Assembly: GCA_035530275.1 (NCBI GenBank)
Contig: DATKVC010000020.1
Span: forward strand, 62,001-126,000
Source of the DNA: CAIJMU01 sp035530275
GTDB taxonomy: Bacteria > Spirochaetota > Spirochaetia > Treponematales > Rectinemataceae
Length of the DNA: 64,000 nt
Direction of reading: 5' to 3'
Shown here: piece after piece, positions 1-8,041 of the stretch
How positions within the stretch are numbered: position 1 is the stretch's first letter
Layout of the letters: each line of letters starts with the position of its first letter
Notes under the pieces: generated by a model
What the model was told of the DNA's origin: nothing
Database searches by the model: none
Seen by the model: the letters and a program-made list of their open reading frames with translations, nothing else
Translations under genes and position numbers: made by a program

Positions 1-300
1 CGCCTTGGCCTGCTCCGCTGCGTCGGTAGAGATCAATCCCGCCTCGATGGCTTCGACCTCAGCCTCGGGGGTTTCGAAGTAGATGCGACCTTCGGTGGAG
101 GGATGGAGACGCATCAGGGTCTTGCCGAGAGTCGTCTTGCCGCAGCCCGACTCCCCGACGAGACCGAGACACTCGCCCTTGCGGATCGTCAGGTCCACGC
201 CGTCGAGGGCCTTTACGTCGGCCACGTGCCGCCTGAAGACGCCGCCGGTGACCGGGTAGTATTTCTTGAGGCCGCGAATGTCGATGAGGTTATCGGTCAT
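1..300 (-). CDS. oppF: Oligopeptide ABC transporter ATPase, OppF-like (3' part outside window)
   Basis: Only the first 100 codons are present and the reading frame runs off the window at base 1. The N-terminus has a typical OppF start (DIRGLKKYYPVTGG) followed by KALDGVDL and the Walker A motif GESGCGKTT at about residues 50-58. This is one of the two ATPases that power Opp-type peptide or nickel/sugar importers on the cytoplasmic face. Its ATG overlaps the oppD stop codon as ATGA, so the pair is probably translationally coupled. It is the last visible gene of the operon that begins at 5541. The family call is firm; the substrate is unknown. Confidence 0.9.
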   Translation of the reverse strand, partial: MTDNLIDIRGLKKYYPVTGGVFRRHVADVKALDGVDLTIRKGECLGLVGESGCGKTTLGKTLMRLHPSTEGRIYFETPEAEVEAIEAGLISTDAAEQAKA

Positions 301-1604
301 TTGCTCTGGTCCTTGGTATAGAGGTGGCAGGCGACGAGATGCCCCGGCCCGATCTCGAGCGTGGCGGGCTTCTCCTGCTCGCAGATGGCCATCTTGTGCT
401 TGCAGCGGGGGTGGAAGCGGCAGCCCGAGGGCGGCCTGATGAGGTTGGGGACGGCGCCGGGGATGATGGTGAGCTCGCCCTCCTGCACTTCCTTCGGCAC
501 CGCGTCGAGGAGTCCCTGGGCGTAGGGGTGAAGGGGGTTGCGGAAGAGTTCCTTGACGGTGGCGGTTTCGGCCACGTCGCCGGCGTACATCACGGTGACG
601 CGATCGCAGATCTCGGCGACGATGCCCAGATCGTGGGTGATGAAGACCACGGAGGAAATGGCCGTCTTCTTGAGTTCCCTGATCAGATCGACGATCTGCG
701 CCTGGATTGTGACGTCGAGGTTCGAGGTCGGCTCATCGGCGATAAGGAGGGTCGGATGGCAGGCCAGGGCAATGGCGATGACGATGCGCTGCTGCATGCC
801 CCCGGACAGCTCGTGGGGGTAGCGCTTGGCGATGTTCTCCGGATTGGGGATGCCGAGGCTGCGCAGGAGATCGATGACCTGAGCCTCGACGGTCTTGTCG
901 AGGGCGCGGCGATAGCGACGGAGGAAGGGGACCCGCCGCACGAATCCCACGAAGGCGTCGCCGCGGACGGGCTTGTCGCGCTCATGGTTGAGCTCGTGCT
1001 TGCGGCCGAGCGATGCGGGGTCGGTGGAATCCTCAAGCTTGTAGAGTTCGTTGTCGATGGTCTGGATTCGCTGGGAGTATTCCTTGTGGGACTTGAGCTC
1101 TCGTTTGAGCATGGAAAGCTTGATGCCGGTCCACAGACCGGGCCGCCCGCCTCCTCGCTCCTTCACCTGAGCTTCGAGCGACTCGATGCTCTTTTCGAGC
1201 ATCTCGTCCATCCGATGGAATTCGTAGCTTTCGGCGATCTGCTGATGGATCGAGAGCACCGGATTGAGGGCGGCACCCGGCTCCTGAAAGATCATCGAGA
1301 CGTCCTTGCCGCGAATCGAAGCCATATAGGCTTCGGTGCGCCCGAGAATCTCGATTCCCTTATTTTTATCCTCGGCGTTGAGGAACATGACGATCTTGCC
1401 GCCGTCGATCCTGCCGGGCGCCTGGACGATCCGCATCATGGACCTGACGGTGACGCTCTTGCCGCAGCCGGATTCGCCGACGATTCCGTAGGTCTCGCCC
1501 TGATCGACGACAAGGGACACGTTATTGAGGGCCCGGACCATGCCTTCGAAGGTATAGAAATTGGTGGCGAGGTCCTTGGTTTCGACGAGATGTTGGGCGC
1601 TCAC
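297..1604 (-). CDS. oppD: Oligopeptide ABC transporter ATPase, OppD-like, with a large helical insertion
   Basis: The 435-residue product has Walker A GESGCGKS (43-50), Q-loop Gln107, signature LSGGM (266-270) and Walker B LLIADE (286-291). The C-terminal zone ends with the CRFHPRC segment typical of Opp/Dpp ATPases. I chose the GTG at 1604 because it overlaps the oppC stop by one base and the family N-terminus begins there; an upstream open frame exists but is a shadow of oppC. The odd part is roughly residues 128-236, between the Q-loop and the signature. This is a charged, helix-rich stretch of about 100 residues, much longer than the usual helical subdomain. No frameshift is visible, so the gene looks functional. 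It should pair with OppF to drive OppBC. Confidence 0.92.
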   Translation of the reverse strand: MSAQHLVETKDLATNFYTFEGMVRALNNVSLVVDQGETYGIVGESGCGKSVTVRSMMRIVQAPGRIDGGKIVMFLNAEDKNKGIEILGRTEAYMASIRGKDVSMIFQEPGAALNPVLSIHQQIAESYEFHRMDEMLEKSIESLEAQVKERGGGRPGLWTGIKLSMLKRELKSHKEYSQRIQTIDNELYKLEDSTDPASLGRKHELNHERDKPVRGDAFVGFVRRVPFLRRYRRALDKTVEAQVIDLLRSLGIPNPENIAKRYPHELSGGMQQRIVIAIALACHPTLLIADEPTSNLDVTIQAQIVDLIRELKKTAISSVVFITHDLGIVAEICDRVTVMYAGDVAETATVKELFRNPLHPYAQGLLDAVPKEVQEGELTIIPGAVPNLIRPPSGCRFHPRCKHKMAICEQEKPATLEIGPGHLVACHLYTKDQSK

Positions 1605-2533
1605 TATTTTCTCCGTAGTTTGGGGTCGAAGACGTCGCGCACCGCGTCGCCGAGGAGGTTCCAGCCGAGGACGAAAAGGGTGATGACGAAGCCGGGGATG
1701 AAGACGGCATGCCAGTAGGCCAGACGGTCGCCCGGGGCTCCGATGATCCAGTTCTGGCAGAGCGAGACGATTTGTCCCCAGTCGGCCGTGCCGGTTTCCG
1801 AACCGAGGCCGAGGAAGGAAAGGGCGGCGGCGGTGAGGATGGTGGTGCCGATATTCATCGAGGCGATGATGAGGACGGAATACATGGCGTTGGGCAGCAC
1901 GTGACGCATGATGATGGCGAAGTGGGAGGAACCGCTCGCGCGCGCTGCCATGATGTATTCCTTGTTGCGGATGACGAGGATATCGCTCCTGAGCACGCGC
2001 GTGTAACTCGGCCACTCCAATATTATCAGTACTATAATGACTGCCGTCAGCCCTCGCCCTATCGCCACGACGAGGGCCATCGCCATCACCAGGAAGGGTA
2101 TGGCGTAGAATATGTCCGTTATCCTCATCAGCACCTCGTCGACGAGGCCGCCGAAATAGCCGGCGATGGCCCCGAGGAAGATGCCGAGGATGAGGTTGGC
2201 GCCGACGACGATGAGGCCGATCTTGAAGGCGTTGCGGGTGCCCCAGACGAGGCCGTAGAGCAGGTCGTACTGCTGCTGGGTGGTACCGAGGAGGTGCTGC
2301 GCGCTCGGGGGCTGGGGCTCGATCTTCCAGCCCGAGTGGGGAATCTTGTAGGGATCGGCGTACTTGGGCGGGCAAATCACCGGCGCGAAGATCGCGACAA
2401 TGAGAAAAAAGGCGATTATTGCCAGGCCGATGGTCGACAGGGGGTTCTTGAAAAGACGCTTCGCGGTGAAGGCGAGTTCCTGGTACCTCGGGTGGACGGC
2501 CTTGTCCGGCGCGTCCTGGATGTTCGTTTCCAT
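1604..2533 (-). CDS. oppC: Oligopeptide ABC transporter permease, OppC-like
   Basis: This 309-residue inner-membrane permease has the N-terminal cytoplasmic tail and first helix typical of OppC (LFKNPLSTIGLAIIAFFLIVA). It also has the cytoplasmic EAA loop (around EYIMAARASGSSHFAIIMRHVLPN) that contacts the ATPases. The ATG at 2533 is preceded by an AGGGAGG ribosome site. The stop overlaps the GTG start of oppD by one base. Together with OppB it forms the membrane channel of the importer encoded by 1-5541. The EAA sequence and the gene order make the family assignment secure; substrate specificity cannot be read from it. Confidence 0.93.
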   Translation of the reverse strand: METNIQDAPDKAVHPRYQELAFTAKRLFKNPLSTIGLAIIAFFLIVAIFAPVICPPKYADPYKIPHSGWKIEPQPPSAQHLLGTTQQQYDLLYGLVWGTRNAFKIGLIVVGANLILGIFLGAIAGYFGGLVDEVLMRITDIFYAIPFLVMAMALVVAIGRGLTAVIIVLIILEWPSYTRVLRSDILVIRNKEYIMAARASGSSHFAIIMRHVLPNAMYSVLIIASMNIGTTILTAAALSFLGLGSETGTADWGQIVSLCQNWIIGAPGDRLAYWHAVFIPGFVITLFVLGWNLLGDAVRDVFDPKLRRK

Positions 2534-2550
2534 GATATCCGGAGCCCTCC

Positions 2551-3585
2551 CTAGCTCAGGCGTACGCGGGGGTCCACGTACGCGTAGATGACATCGACGA
2601 TGAGGTTGATGACGACGTAGATGGTCCCGAGAAAGAGAACGTTGAACATGATCGCCGCCACGTCGAGGCCCATCGCGGCACGCGCCATCCACCAGCCGAT
2701 GCCGGTGCGGTTAAAGATAGTCTCGGTGATGACCATGCCTCCCATCAGGCCCGCGAGGGTGAGGCCGGACACGGTGATCACGGGAAGAAGGGCGTTGCGG
2801 CGGGCATGGCGCTTGTAGAGGGTCTTGGCGTCGGCGCCCTTTGCCCGTGCCGTCATCATGTAGTCTTGGCCGAGGGACTCGAGCATCGAGGAGCGCATGA
2901 GGCGCATGATCATCGCGGAGTTGATGATCACGAGATTGAGGGCGGGGAGGAACATGTGGTAGAAGGCGCTCGCGGTGACATCCCAGCGCCAGTTGAGGAT
3001 CCCGTCGATCGTGAGGAGTGTGGTGTATCTATGGAAGCCGGGGCTCATCACGACGTCGCGGAGATCGTTCGAGATGGTGCCCGGCGGGAAGATCCCGAAG
3101 AATCCGTAGAATACCATGAGAAGAAGCAGTCCCAGCCAGAAGGTCGGCAAGGAGTATCCGACGATGGCAAAGACCCGGGTGGCGTGGTCGATAGGCGTGT
3201 CCTTCCGCACAGCCCCGAGGGTCCCGAGCCAGACGCCGACCAGGATGATGAGGGGAGTCGAGTAGAGGACAAGTTCGAGGGTGGTCGGGAAGTACTGCCC
3301 GAAGGCGGTGAGTACGGGGGCGCTGGCGGTGACCGAATAGCCGAACTCACCCCTGAAGATGTTGCCCAGCCACCGAATGTACTGGAGCGGAGCGGGATCG
3401 TTGAGCCCGTATTTCGCTATCAGGGCATCCATCATCTCGGGGGTGATCCGATCACTCGTGACGTAGGCGGCCAGACGCTGGCCGGGTGGAAGGATCATCA
3501 TGACTGCGAATACCAGCAAGGAGACTCCCGCCAGCACCAGGATCATAAAAAGCAACCTTCTCACGATGAATGAGTAGAGGTTCAA
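2551..3585 (-). CDS. oppB: Oligopeptide ABC transporter permease, OppB-like
   Basis: The 344-residue permease starts with the OppB-type N-terminus (NLYSFIVRRLLFMILVLAGVSLLVF) and carries the EAA loop MMTARAKGADAKTLYKRHARRNALLP. I chose the TTG at 3585 because an AAGGAG site lies seven bases upstream and the first transmembrane helix follows directly. The longer open frame to 3735 crosses a predicted terminator and adds a non-family tail. The gene lies 17 bases before oppC. It is separated from the upstream binding-protein gene by about 210 bases containing a terminator, so the binding protein can be made in excess over the membrane parts. Confidence 0.93.
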   Translation of the reverse strand: MNLYSFIVRRLLFMILVLAGVSLLVFAVMMILPPGQRLAAYVTSDRITPEMMDALIAKYGLNDPAPLQYIRWLGNIFRGEFGYSVTASAPVLTAFGQYFPTTLELVLYSTPLIILVGVWLGTLGAVRKDTPIDHATRVFAIVGYSLPTFWLGLLLLMVFYGFFGIFPPGTISNDLRDVVMSPGFHRYTTLLTIDGILNWRWDVTASAFYHMFLPALNLVIINSAMIMRLMRSSMLESLGQDYMMTARAKGADAKTLYKRHARRNALLPVITVSGLTLAGLMGGMVITETIFNRTGIGWWMARAAMGLDVAAIMFNVLFLGTIYVVINLIVDVIYAYVDPRVRLS

Positions 3586-3739
3586 AGGCGACTCCTTGTC
3601 GGTGGATCGGTACTCAGGATTCCCTTGAAATTTCTCCGGACTCCTGAGTAAACCAAAATAGGACGGGGTCGGGGACCTGTCAATCCAAGAACGTTCCGTC
3701 GGATGAGATTGGCGTTTCGACCTTCGGAAGACCATCTCG

Positions 3740-3774
3740 AAAAAAGGCCCGCGGCCTTGAGGACCGCGGGCCTG
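3740..3774 (-). terminator. Intrinsic terminator after oppA
   Basis: On the minus strand a 10-bp GC stem (AGGCCCGCGG pairing with CCGCGGGCCT) with a 9-base loop is followed by a run of T residues. It lies between the binding-protein gene and oppB, so it probably acts as a partial terminator that lowers expression of the permease and ATPase genes. Confidence 0.85.
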
Positions 3775-3795
3775 AGCCTTAACTCGACGCTACCT

Positions 3796-5541
3796 TCACT
3801 TTTTTAGGAGAGGAAGCTTCTGGAAGGGCTCGGAATCCATGGAGTTATACACGTATCCCTTCACCCAGTCCTTGAAGTAGTAATTGACCGTCGCTTGGCT
3901 GTAGATGATGGCGATGGCGTCCTGGAGCCAAATGTCCTGGAGCTTATAGTACATAGCCTGACGCTTGGCGGGATTGACCTCGATAGAGGCGTCGGCAACG
4001 AGCTTGTCGGCCTCGGGGTTGTTGTAGCCCGCGCGCCCGGAGAAGTAGCCGGTCGAGCTCTGATAGGGGCCGGCGTAGTCGCTCGGATCAGGATAATCGG
4101 GCGCCCATCCCATAAAGTAGATCGGAAGTTGCTTGTTCTTGTTGAGGTTGGTGTACTGGGCCCACTCGGCGCCGCGGACGGTGATCTGGAACTTGGGATT
4201 GAGGGAGGAGATGTTCTCGGCGAGCATCTTGGCGCCGAGCTCGCGCACCGTGTTGCCCGAGTTGTAGAGGAGGTCGAGCTTGAAGCCCTGGTCCCAGAGC
4301 TTGCCCCCAAAGGCCTTTTTAAAGGCGTCCGTGGCCTTGGCGAGATCGAAGGGTCTGGAAGTAAGCTTCATGTTCTTATAGGGCAGTCCGACCGGGTAGG
4401 GTGTGACGGGGTCGATGGAGGTGTTATTGGAAATATCCCTGATGTAGGTCGCCTCGTCCCATGCGTAGGTAAAGCCCAGCCTGACGTTGAGATCGGCGAA
4501 GAAATCGGCAGGGACTCCCTGGCCGTCGAGGGCGCCGGAATAGGTCGCGGGATTGTCCTTGGTGTTGATCTTCATGTTGAAGTGGATGCCCGTGAGGCTG
4601 ATGGTGGGAAGCCTCTCGAATTTCTGGATTCCCTTCTCGGTGGCCATCTCGGGATAGTTTGTTGCATTGACATCGGCATAGTCGGCGTCGCCCTGCTCGA
4701 GCATCAGCTTGCGGGTCGACCACTCGGTGACCATCTTGCGAATGCCGAATTGCAGCGCGGGCTTGGGACCCCAATAAGCGGCGTTGCGCTCGACCTTATA
4801 CTGGATGTTCTTTTCCCAGCTCGTGAGCTTGTAGGGGCCGGAGCCATTCGCCTTGTCGAAGAGGGTTTCCTTGCCGGTCGCCGGATTGTTGGACGCGACG
4901 AAGGTCGCCTCGGTTCCGTCCCAGCCACCCTGGGCAATGGTCCACTTCTTGTCGATGATCGAGGCCCACTGACCGGCCATTACCGACACGAAGGGGGGGA
5001 AGGGGTCTTTGAGGTGGAAAACAACCGTGTTGCCCTTGGCCTGGATGGCGTTGGCGATGTCGGCGAATTTGATGTTGACCTTGCCGTCGTCGCCGCGGGA
5101 GCCGGACACATCGGAGCCGAAGAAAATATTGTACCAAATCCAACCAGGGCCGCCATCGGGATCGGTGACGAGGTTGCGCTGGATGGAATAGGCCACGTCG
5201 GCGGCGGTGAGGGGATCGCCGTTGTGGAACTTGACGCCGGAGCGGATCTTGAAGGTATAGGTTTTGCCGTCCTTGGAAACGCCGCCATTGGCCAGGGTCG
5301 GAACCTCGGTGGCGAGGCCGGGCTTGAACTTGTCGAGGGCCGCGCCGTCGTAGTTGACGAGCCTGTCATAAATGATGCTGATGGCACCCCAGGACACGTT
5401 GTCATAGGCGACCGCTGGGTCGAGGCTGACGACGTCTCCGAACGACGCGGCGACGAAGGTGTCGGGATTCTTGACGGTCTGGGCGCCGACGAGGCCTGTT
5501 ACCATCGCAAGCAAGGCGACGGCAAGCAAAGACTTCTTCAT
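3796..5541 (-). CDS. oppA: Periplasmic oligopeptide-binding protein (SBP_bac_5 family)
   Basis: The 581-residue protein begins with a cleavable signal peptide (MKKSLLAVALLAMVTGLVGAQ, probable cut after GAQ) with no lipobox cysteine, so it should be a soluble periplasmic protein. The family-5 solute-binding fold is evident from SLDPAVAYDN, YTFKIRSGVKFHNGDPLTAADV near residues 95-120 and the C-terminal YFMGWAPDYPDPSDY block. An AGGAGG site precedes the ATG and a good sigma-70 promoter lies upstream. It delivers peptides or a similar ligand to OppBCDF encoded downstream. The insert after NLVTDPDGGPGWIWYNIFFG is longer than in classic OppA. The ligand is not predictable. Confidence 0.93.
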   Translation of the reverse strand: MKKSLLAVALLAMVTGLVGAQTVKNPDTFVAASFGDVVSLDPAVAYDNVSWGAISIIYDRLVNYDGAALDKFKPGLATEVPTLANGGVSKDGKTYTFKIRSGVKFHNGDPLTAADVAYSIQRNLVTDPDGGPGWIWYNIFFGSDVSGSRGDDGKVNIKFADIANAIQAKGNTVVFHLKDPFPPFVSVMAGQWASIIDKKWTIAQGGWDGTEATFVASNNPATGKETLFDKANGSGPYKLTSWEKNIQYKVERNAAYWGPKPALQFGIRKMVTEWSTRKLMLEQGDADYADVNATNYPEMATEKGIQKFERLPTISLTGIHFNMKINTKDNPATYSGALDGQGVPADFFADLNVRLGFTYAWDEATYIRDISNNTSIDPVTPYPVGLPYKNMKLTSRPFDLAKATDAFKKAFGGKLWDQGFKLDLLYNSGNTVRELGAKMLAENISSLNPKFQITVRGAEWAQYTNLNKNKQLPIYFMGWAPDYPDPSDYAGPYQSSTGYFSGRAGYNNPEADKLVADASIEVNPAKRQAMYYKLQDIWLQDAIAIIYSQATVNYYFKDWVKGYVYNSMDSEPFQKLPLLKK

Positions 5542-5571
5542 ACTTCCTCCTGATAAGGATCGATTGAGTCG

Positions 5572-5599
5572 ATTATAGCCTCGCCCTGTGGATTGGCAA
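5572..5599 (-). promoter_or_regulatory. Sigma-70 type promoter of the opp operon
   Basis: Reading the minus strand, TTGCCA is followed after 16 bases by a perfect TATAAT. The distance to the oppA ATG at 5541 leaves a leader of about 25 bases that includes the AGGAGG ribosome site. Confidence 0.8.
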
Positions 5600-5658
5600 T
5601 GGTAAACTTTAACTAATGCCGAATCCCTCGGAGCCCCCTTCAGGAGGACCGCGAAGGC

Positions 5659-5994
5659 CTATTTCTTCGGCGCGACCGCCCCGGCGTCGATCCAATCCTT
5701 GATGAGCTTCTGCTCCGCTTCCGTCGGCGCGGGGCCTGAGGCCGGCATCCTGCCTGAGGAGATCATGACCCAGGCCGGGCTCGAGGCGCTGTCGCCCGCC
5801 ACGATCACGCCGGAGTCCATGATAGAAGTGTAATCTGACGCCCAGTCGTGACAAGGAGAACAATAGGAGGTAAGGAGCCCCGGAGCCTGGCTGAGGTCGA
5901 CGGTCGCTGTCGTGCCGGAAGCAGGCTGGGTCGATTGGGCGCCGGCCATACCGACGACGACGAGGATAAGCGCGAGGGTTAAGTAGGTCTTCAT
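5659..5994 (-). CDS. Small exported c-type cytochrome-like protein (CxxCH)
   Basis: The 111-residue protein has a signal peptide (MKTYLTLALILVVVGMAGAQ) and a short domain with one haem c attachment motif, CSPCH at residues 45-49. A candidate distal ligand Met83 lies in SSGRMPASGPAP, followed by the TEAEQKLIKDWIDAGA helix seen in small cytochrome-c-like domains. It would be a periplasmic one-electron carrier or sensor and needs a cytochrome c maturation system, none of which is in this window. The ATG sits seven bases after a good -10 element and lacks a ribosome site, so the mRNA may be leaderless. The haem call rests on the motif and context. Confidence 0.75.
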   Translation of the reverse strand: MKTYLTLALILVVVGMAGAQSTQPASGTTATVDLSQAPGLLTSYCSPCHDWASDYTSIMDSGVIVAGDSASSPAWVMISSGRMPASGPAPTEAEQKLIKDWIDAGAVAPKK

Positions 5995-6001
5995 GCGTGG
6001 G

Positions 6002-6031
6002 AGTATAGCGCAGGTCCGGCCGGGATGCCAA
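6002..6031 (-). promoter_or_regulatory. Promoter of the cytochrome-like gene, probably giving a leaderless mRNA
   Basis: On the minus strand TTGGCA and TATACT are separated by 18 bases. The -10 element ends only seven bases before the ATG at 5994, so transcription should start at or next to the initiation codon. Confidence 0.75.
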
Positions 6032-6219
6032 TTTCGCGGATCGACAGCCGCTTCGGCTCCCGAATCGGGTTTCGTCTTCGCGTCGCGCCTCCCACGCAGA
6101 CCTTCTTCGTTACCTTGAATAATATTCGTAATAAATATTTATATAACGTCCGGATCGGCGGTGGCCCAGCGTCTCGACTCGAAGGCCCAAATGTGATCAT
6201 GGCAATTGTTGATTTCAAG

Positions 6220-6248
6220 TTGACAGCCGGAGGAACCTTTACTATCAC
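6220..6248 (+). promoter_or_regulatory. Promoter of the acyl-CoA synthetase gene
   Basis: A consensus TTGACA is followed after 17 bases by TATCAC. The predicted transcription start falls at about 6255, exactly where the inverted repeat at 6255-6276 begins. Confidence 0.7.
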
Positions 6249-6254
6249 TGGAAC

Positions 6255-6276
6255 TCTCGTTGGTTTTCCAACGAGA
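6255..6276 (+). repeat. Perfect 9-bp inverted repeat at the predicted transcript start
   Basis: TCTCGTTGG and CCAACGAGA flank a TTTT loop. As RNA this would be a stable 5' hairpin; as DNA it could be an operator. It ends 22 bases before the ATG and does not cover the GAGGAG ribosome site. Confidence 0.75.
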
Positions 6277-6298
6277 ATACGAAGCGAGGAGTTGCCAC

Positions 6299-7975
6299 AT
6301 GAAGACCGAGCTCGACAAGTTCCTGAAGGCGCGCGATTTTCTGCTGAGCAGGAGGGACGACTACGAGTCCGCCTATTACGGCTTCAAGTGGCCTGATATC
6401 GAAGATTTCAACTGGGCGACCGATTACTTCGACACGTATGCCGAGGGCAACCACCGGACGGCCCTCTGGATAGTCGACGAAAAGGGCGACGAGTGGAAAT
6501 ATTCCTACGCCGAACTCTCCGAGAGGTCGAGCCGGGTCGCGAACTACTTCAAGCGTCTCGGCATCCGCCGCGGTAACAGGATTCTCCTGATGCTCGACAA
6601 CCAGAGCGAGCTTTGGGAGGTCATGCTCGCGGCGATAAAGCTGGGCGCCGTGTTGATACCCTGCTCCCTCCTCCTCACGAAGGACGACATCCAGGACAGG
6701 GTGAAGCGAGGCAAGGTGAGGCTGGTCGTCACCGTTCCCGCGAACGTCGACAAGTTCCAGGGCATCGAAGGCGATTTTCTCAAGGTGGTCGTGGGAGGAA
6801 AGCAGGAGGGCTGGACCGATTACGAACAGGGTTACAATTCGCTCGCGTCGTTCAAGCCGGATATCCAGACCAAGGTCACGGACTCCCTGTTCCTCTATTT
6901 CACCTCGGGCACGACGGCCCAGCCCAAGATGGTCCTCCATACGAACGGCTCCTATCCCATCGGGCACCTGTCGACCATGTACTACCTCGGTCTGATGGAA
7001 GGGGATCTCCATCTCAACATCAGTTCGCCCGGATGGGCCAAGCACGCCTGGAGTTCCTTCTTCGCTCCCTTCAACGCGGGCGCGGGGATCTTCGTCTATA
7101 AATACGCCCGCTTCGCCCCGAAGGCCCTTCTCGGCGTTATGAACAAGTACCAGGTGAACACGCTCTGCGCCCCGCCCACCGTGTGGAGGATGATGATCCT
7201 CGAGGACATCAAGCCGAAGCCTGCGTCGCTCCGCGAGCTCGTGAGCGCCGGCGAGCCCCTGAATCCCGAGGTGATAACGAAGGTGCGCAGCGACTGGGGG
7301 ATCACGATCAGGGATGGCTACGGCCAGACGGAGACGACCCTCCAGGTCGGCAACATGCCGGGGGCCATCGTCAAGCTTGGCTCGATGGGCAGGCCCGCCC
7401 CCGGCTACCGCCTCGAACTCCTCGACGCCGACGGAAACGAATCGGACGAGGGGGAGGTCGTGATCAAGCTCGATCCCCGACCGATGGGTCTGATGATCAA
7501 TTACGCCGACGACGTAGCGAAGACCAGGTCCGTGATGTCGGGAGGCTATTATCGGACGGGCGATGTAGCGACCAGGGACTCGGAGGGCTACTTCTGGTTC
7601 GTCGGAAGGGCTGACGACGTCTTCAAGAGCTCCGACTACCGGATAAGCCCCTTCGAGATCGAAAGCATACTGATCGAATCCCCTGAGGTCGCCGAGGCGG
7701 CCGTCATTCCCTCGCCCGACCCGATCCGCGGCTACGTTCCCAAGGCCTACGTCACCCTGGCGCCGGGCTATCAGCCTACCAGGGAGACGGCCACGAGCAT
7801 TCTCAACTTCGTTAGGCAGAAGGTCGCTCCCTTCAAGCGCCTGCGGAAACTCGAATTCGTCCAGGACCTGCCCAAGACCATATCGGGGAAGATCCGCCGC
7901 GTGCAGCTCAGATCCCTCGAGGCCAACAAGGAGCTCAAGGGCGAGTTCGAGTTCTTCGAAGAGGATAGCAAATAG
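6299..7975 (+). CDS. AMP-forming acyl-CoA synthetase
   Basis: The 558-residue enzyme belongs to the ANL superfamily and should form an acyl-adenylate and then an acyl-CoA in the cytoplasm. The P-loop is YFTSGTTAQPKMV near residue 202, followed by GYGQTET, YYRTGD and the hinge region GRADDVFKSSDYRISPFEIES. The C-terminal catalytic lysine is in KTISGKIRR. The closest type I recognise is the medium-chain or acetyl-CoA synthetase-like group; the natural acid is not clear. I chose the ATG at 6299 because GAGGAG lies at the right distance. The gene stands alone, with its own promoter and a GC hairpin 3' of the stop. Confidence 0.9.
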   Translation: MKTELDKFLKARDFLLSRRDDYESAYYGFKWPDIEDFNWATDYFDTYAEGNHRTALWIVDEKGDEWKYSYAELSERSSRVANYFKRLGIRRGNRILLMLDNQSELWEVMLAAIKLGAVLIPCSLLLTKDDIQDRVKRGKVRLVVTVPANVDKFQGIEGDFLKVVVGGKQEGWTDYEQGYNSLASFKPDIQTKVTDSLFLYFTSGTTAQPKMVLHTNGSYPIGHLSTMYYLGLMEGDLHLNISSPGWAKHAWSSFFAPFNAGAGIFVYKYARFAPKALLGVMNKYQVNTLCAPPTVWRMMILEDIKPKPASLRELVSAGEPLNPEVITKVRSDWGITIRDGYGQTETTLQVGNMPGAIVKLGSMGRPAPGYRLELLDADGNESDEGEVVIKLDPRPMGLMINYADDVAKTRSVMSGGYYRTGDVATRDSEGYFWFVGRADDVFKSSDYRISPFEIESILIESPEVAEAAVIPSPDPIRGYVPKAYVTLAPGYQPTRETATSILNFVRQKVAPFKRLRKLEFVQDLPKTISGKIRRVQLRSLEANKELKGEFEFFEEDSK

Positions 7976-7986
7976 GGCGATGCGGT

Positions 7987-8009
7987 CGCGGGCTTGAAGG
8001 GAGCCCGCG
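7987..8009. repeat. GC-rich inverted repeat between convergent genes
   Basis: An 8-bp stem (CGCGGGCT with AGCCCGCG) and 7-base loop lies between the synthetase stop and the convergent gene end at 8042. There is no T-run on either side, so it may be a weak or factor-assisted bidirectional terminator. Confidence 0.5.
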
Positions 8010-8041
8010 GCCAGGACCCTCAAGCCTCACGAGACCGGGCT

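Larger units (their letters stand above)
5995..6298. other. Divergent intergenic region between cytochrome-like gene and acyl-CoA synthetase
   Basis: About 300 bases without a gene. It holds the minus-strand promoter at 6002-6031, a conspicuously AT-rich stretch around 6113-6150, and a plus-strand promoter at 6220-6248. A perfect inverted repeat lies at 6255-6276 just before the synthetase gene. I see no RNA gene in it. Confidence 0.7.

Noticed and set aside
3895..5553. Long plus-strand open frame opposite oppA
   Set aside because: It mirrors the codons of a clear SBP_bac_5 gene. In GC-rich DNA such antisense frames stay open by chance; it has no family motif.
6199..6396. Plus-strand frame starting MAIVDFKLTAGG
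   Set aside because: It overlaps the promoter and the synthetase start in another frame, lacks a ribosome site and matches no family.
6245..8023. 592-codon minus-strand frame opposite the acyl-CoA synthetase
   Set aside because: The plus strand encodes intact ANL motifs; the antisense product is low complexity without a domain.
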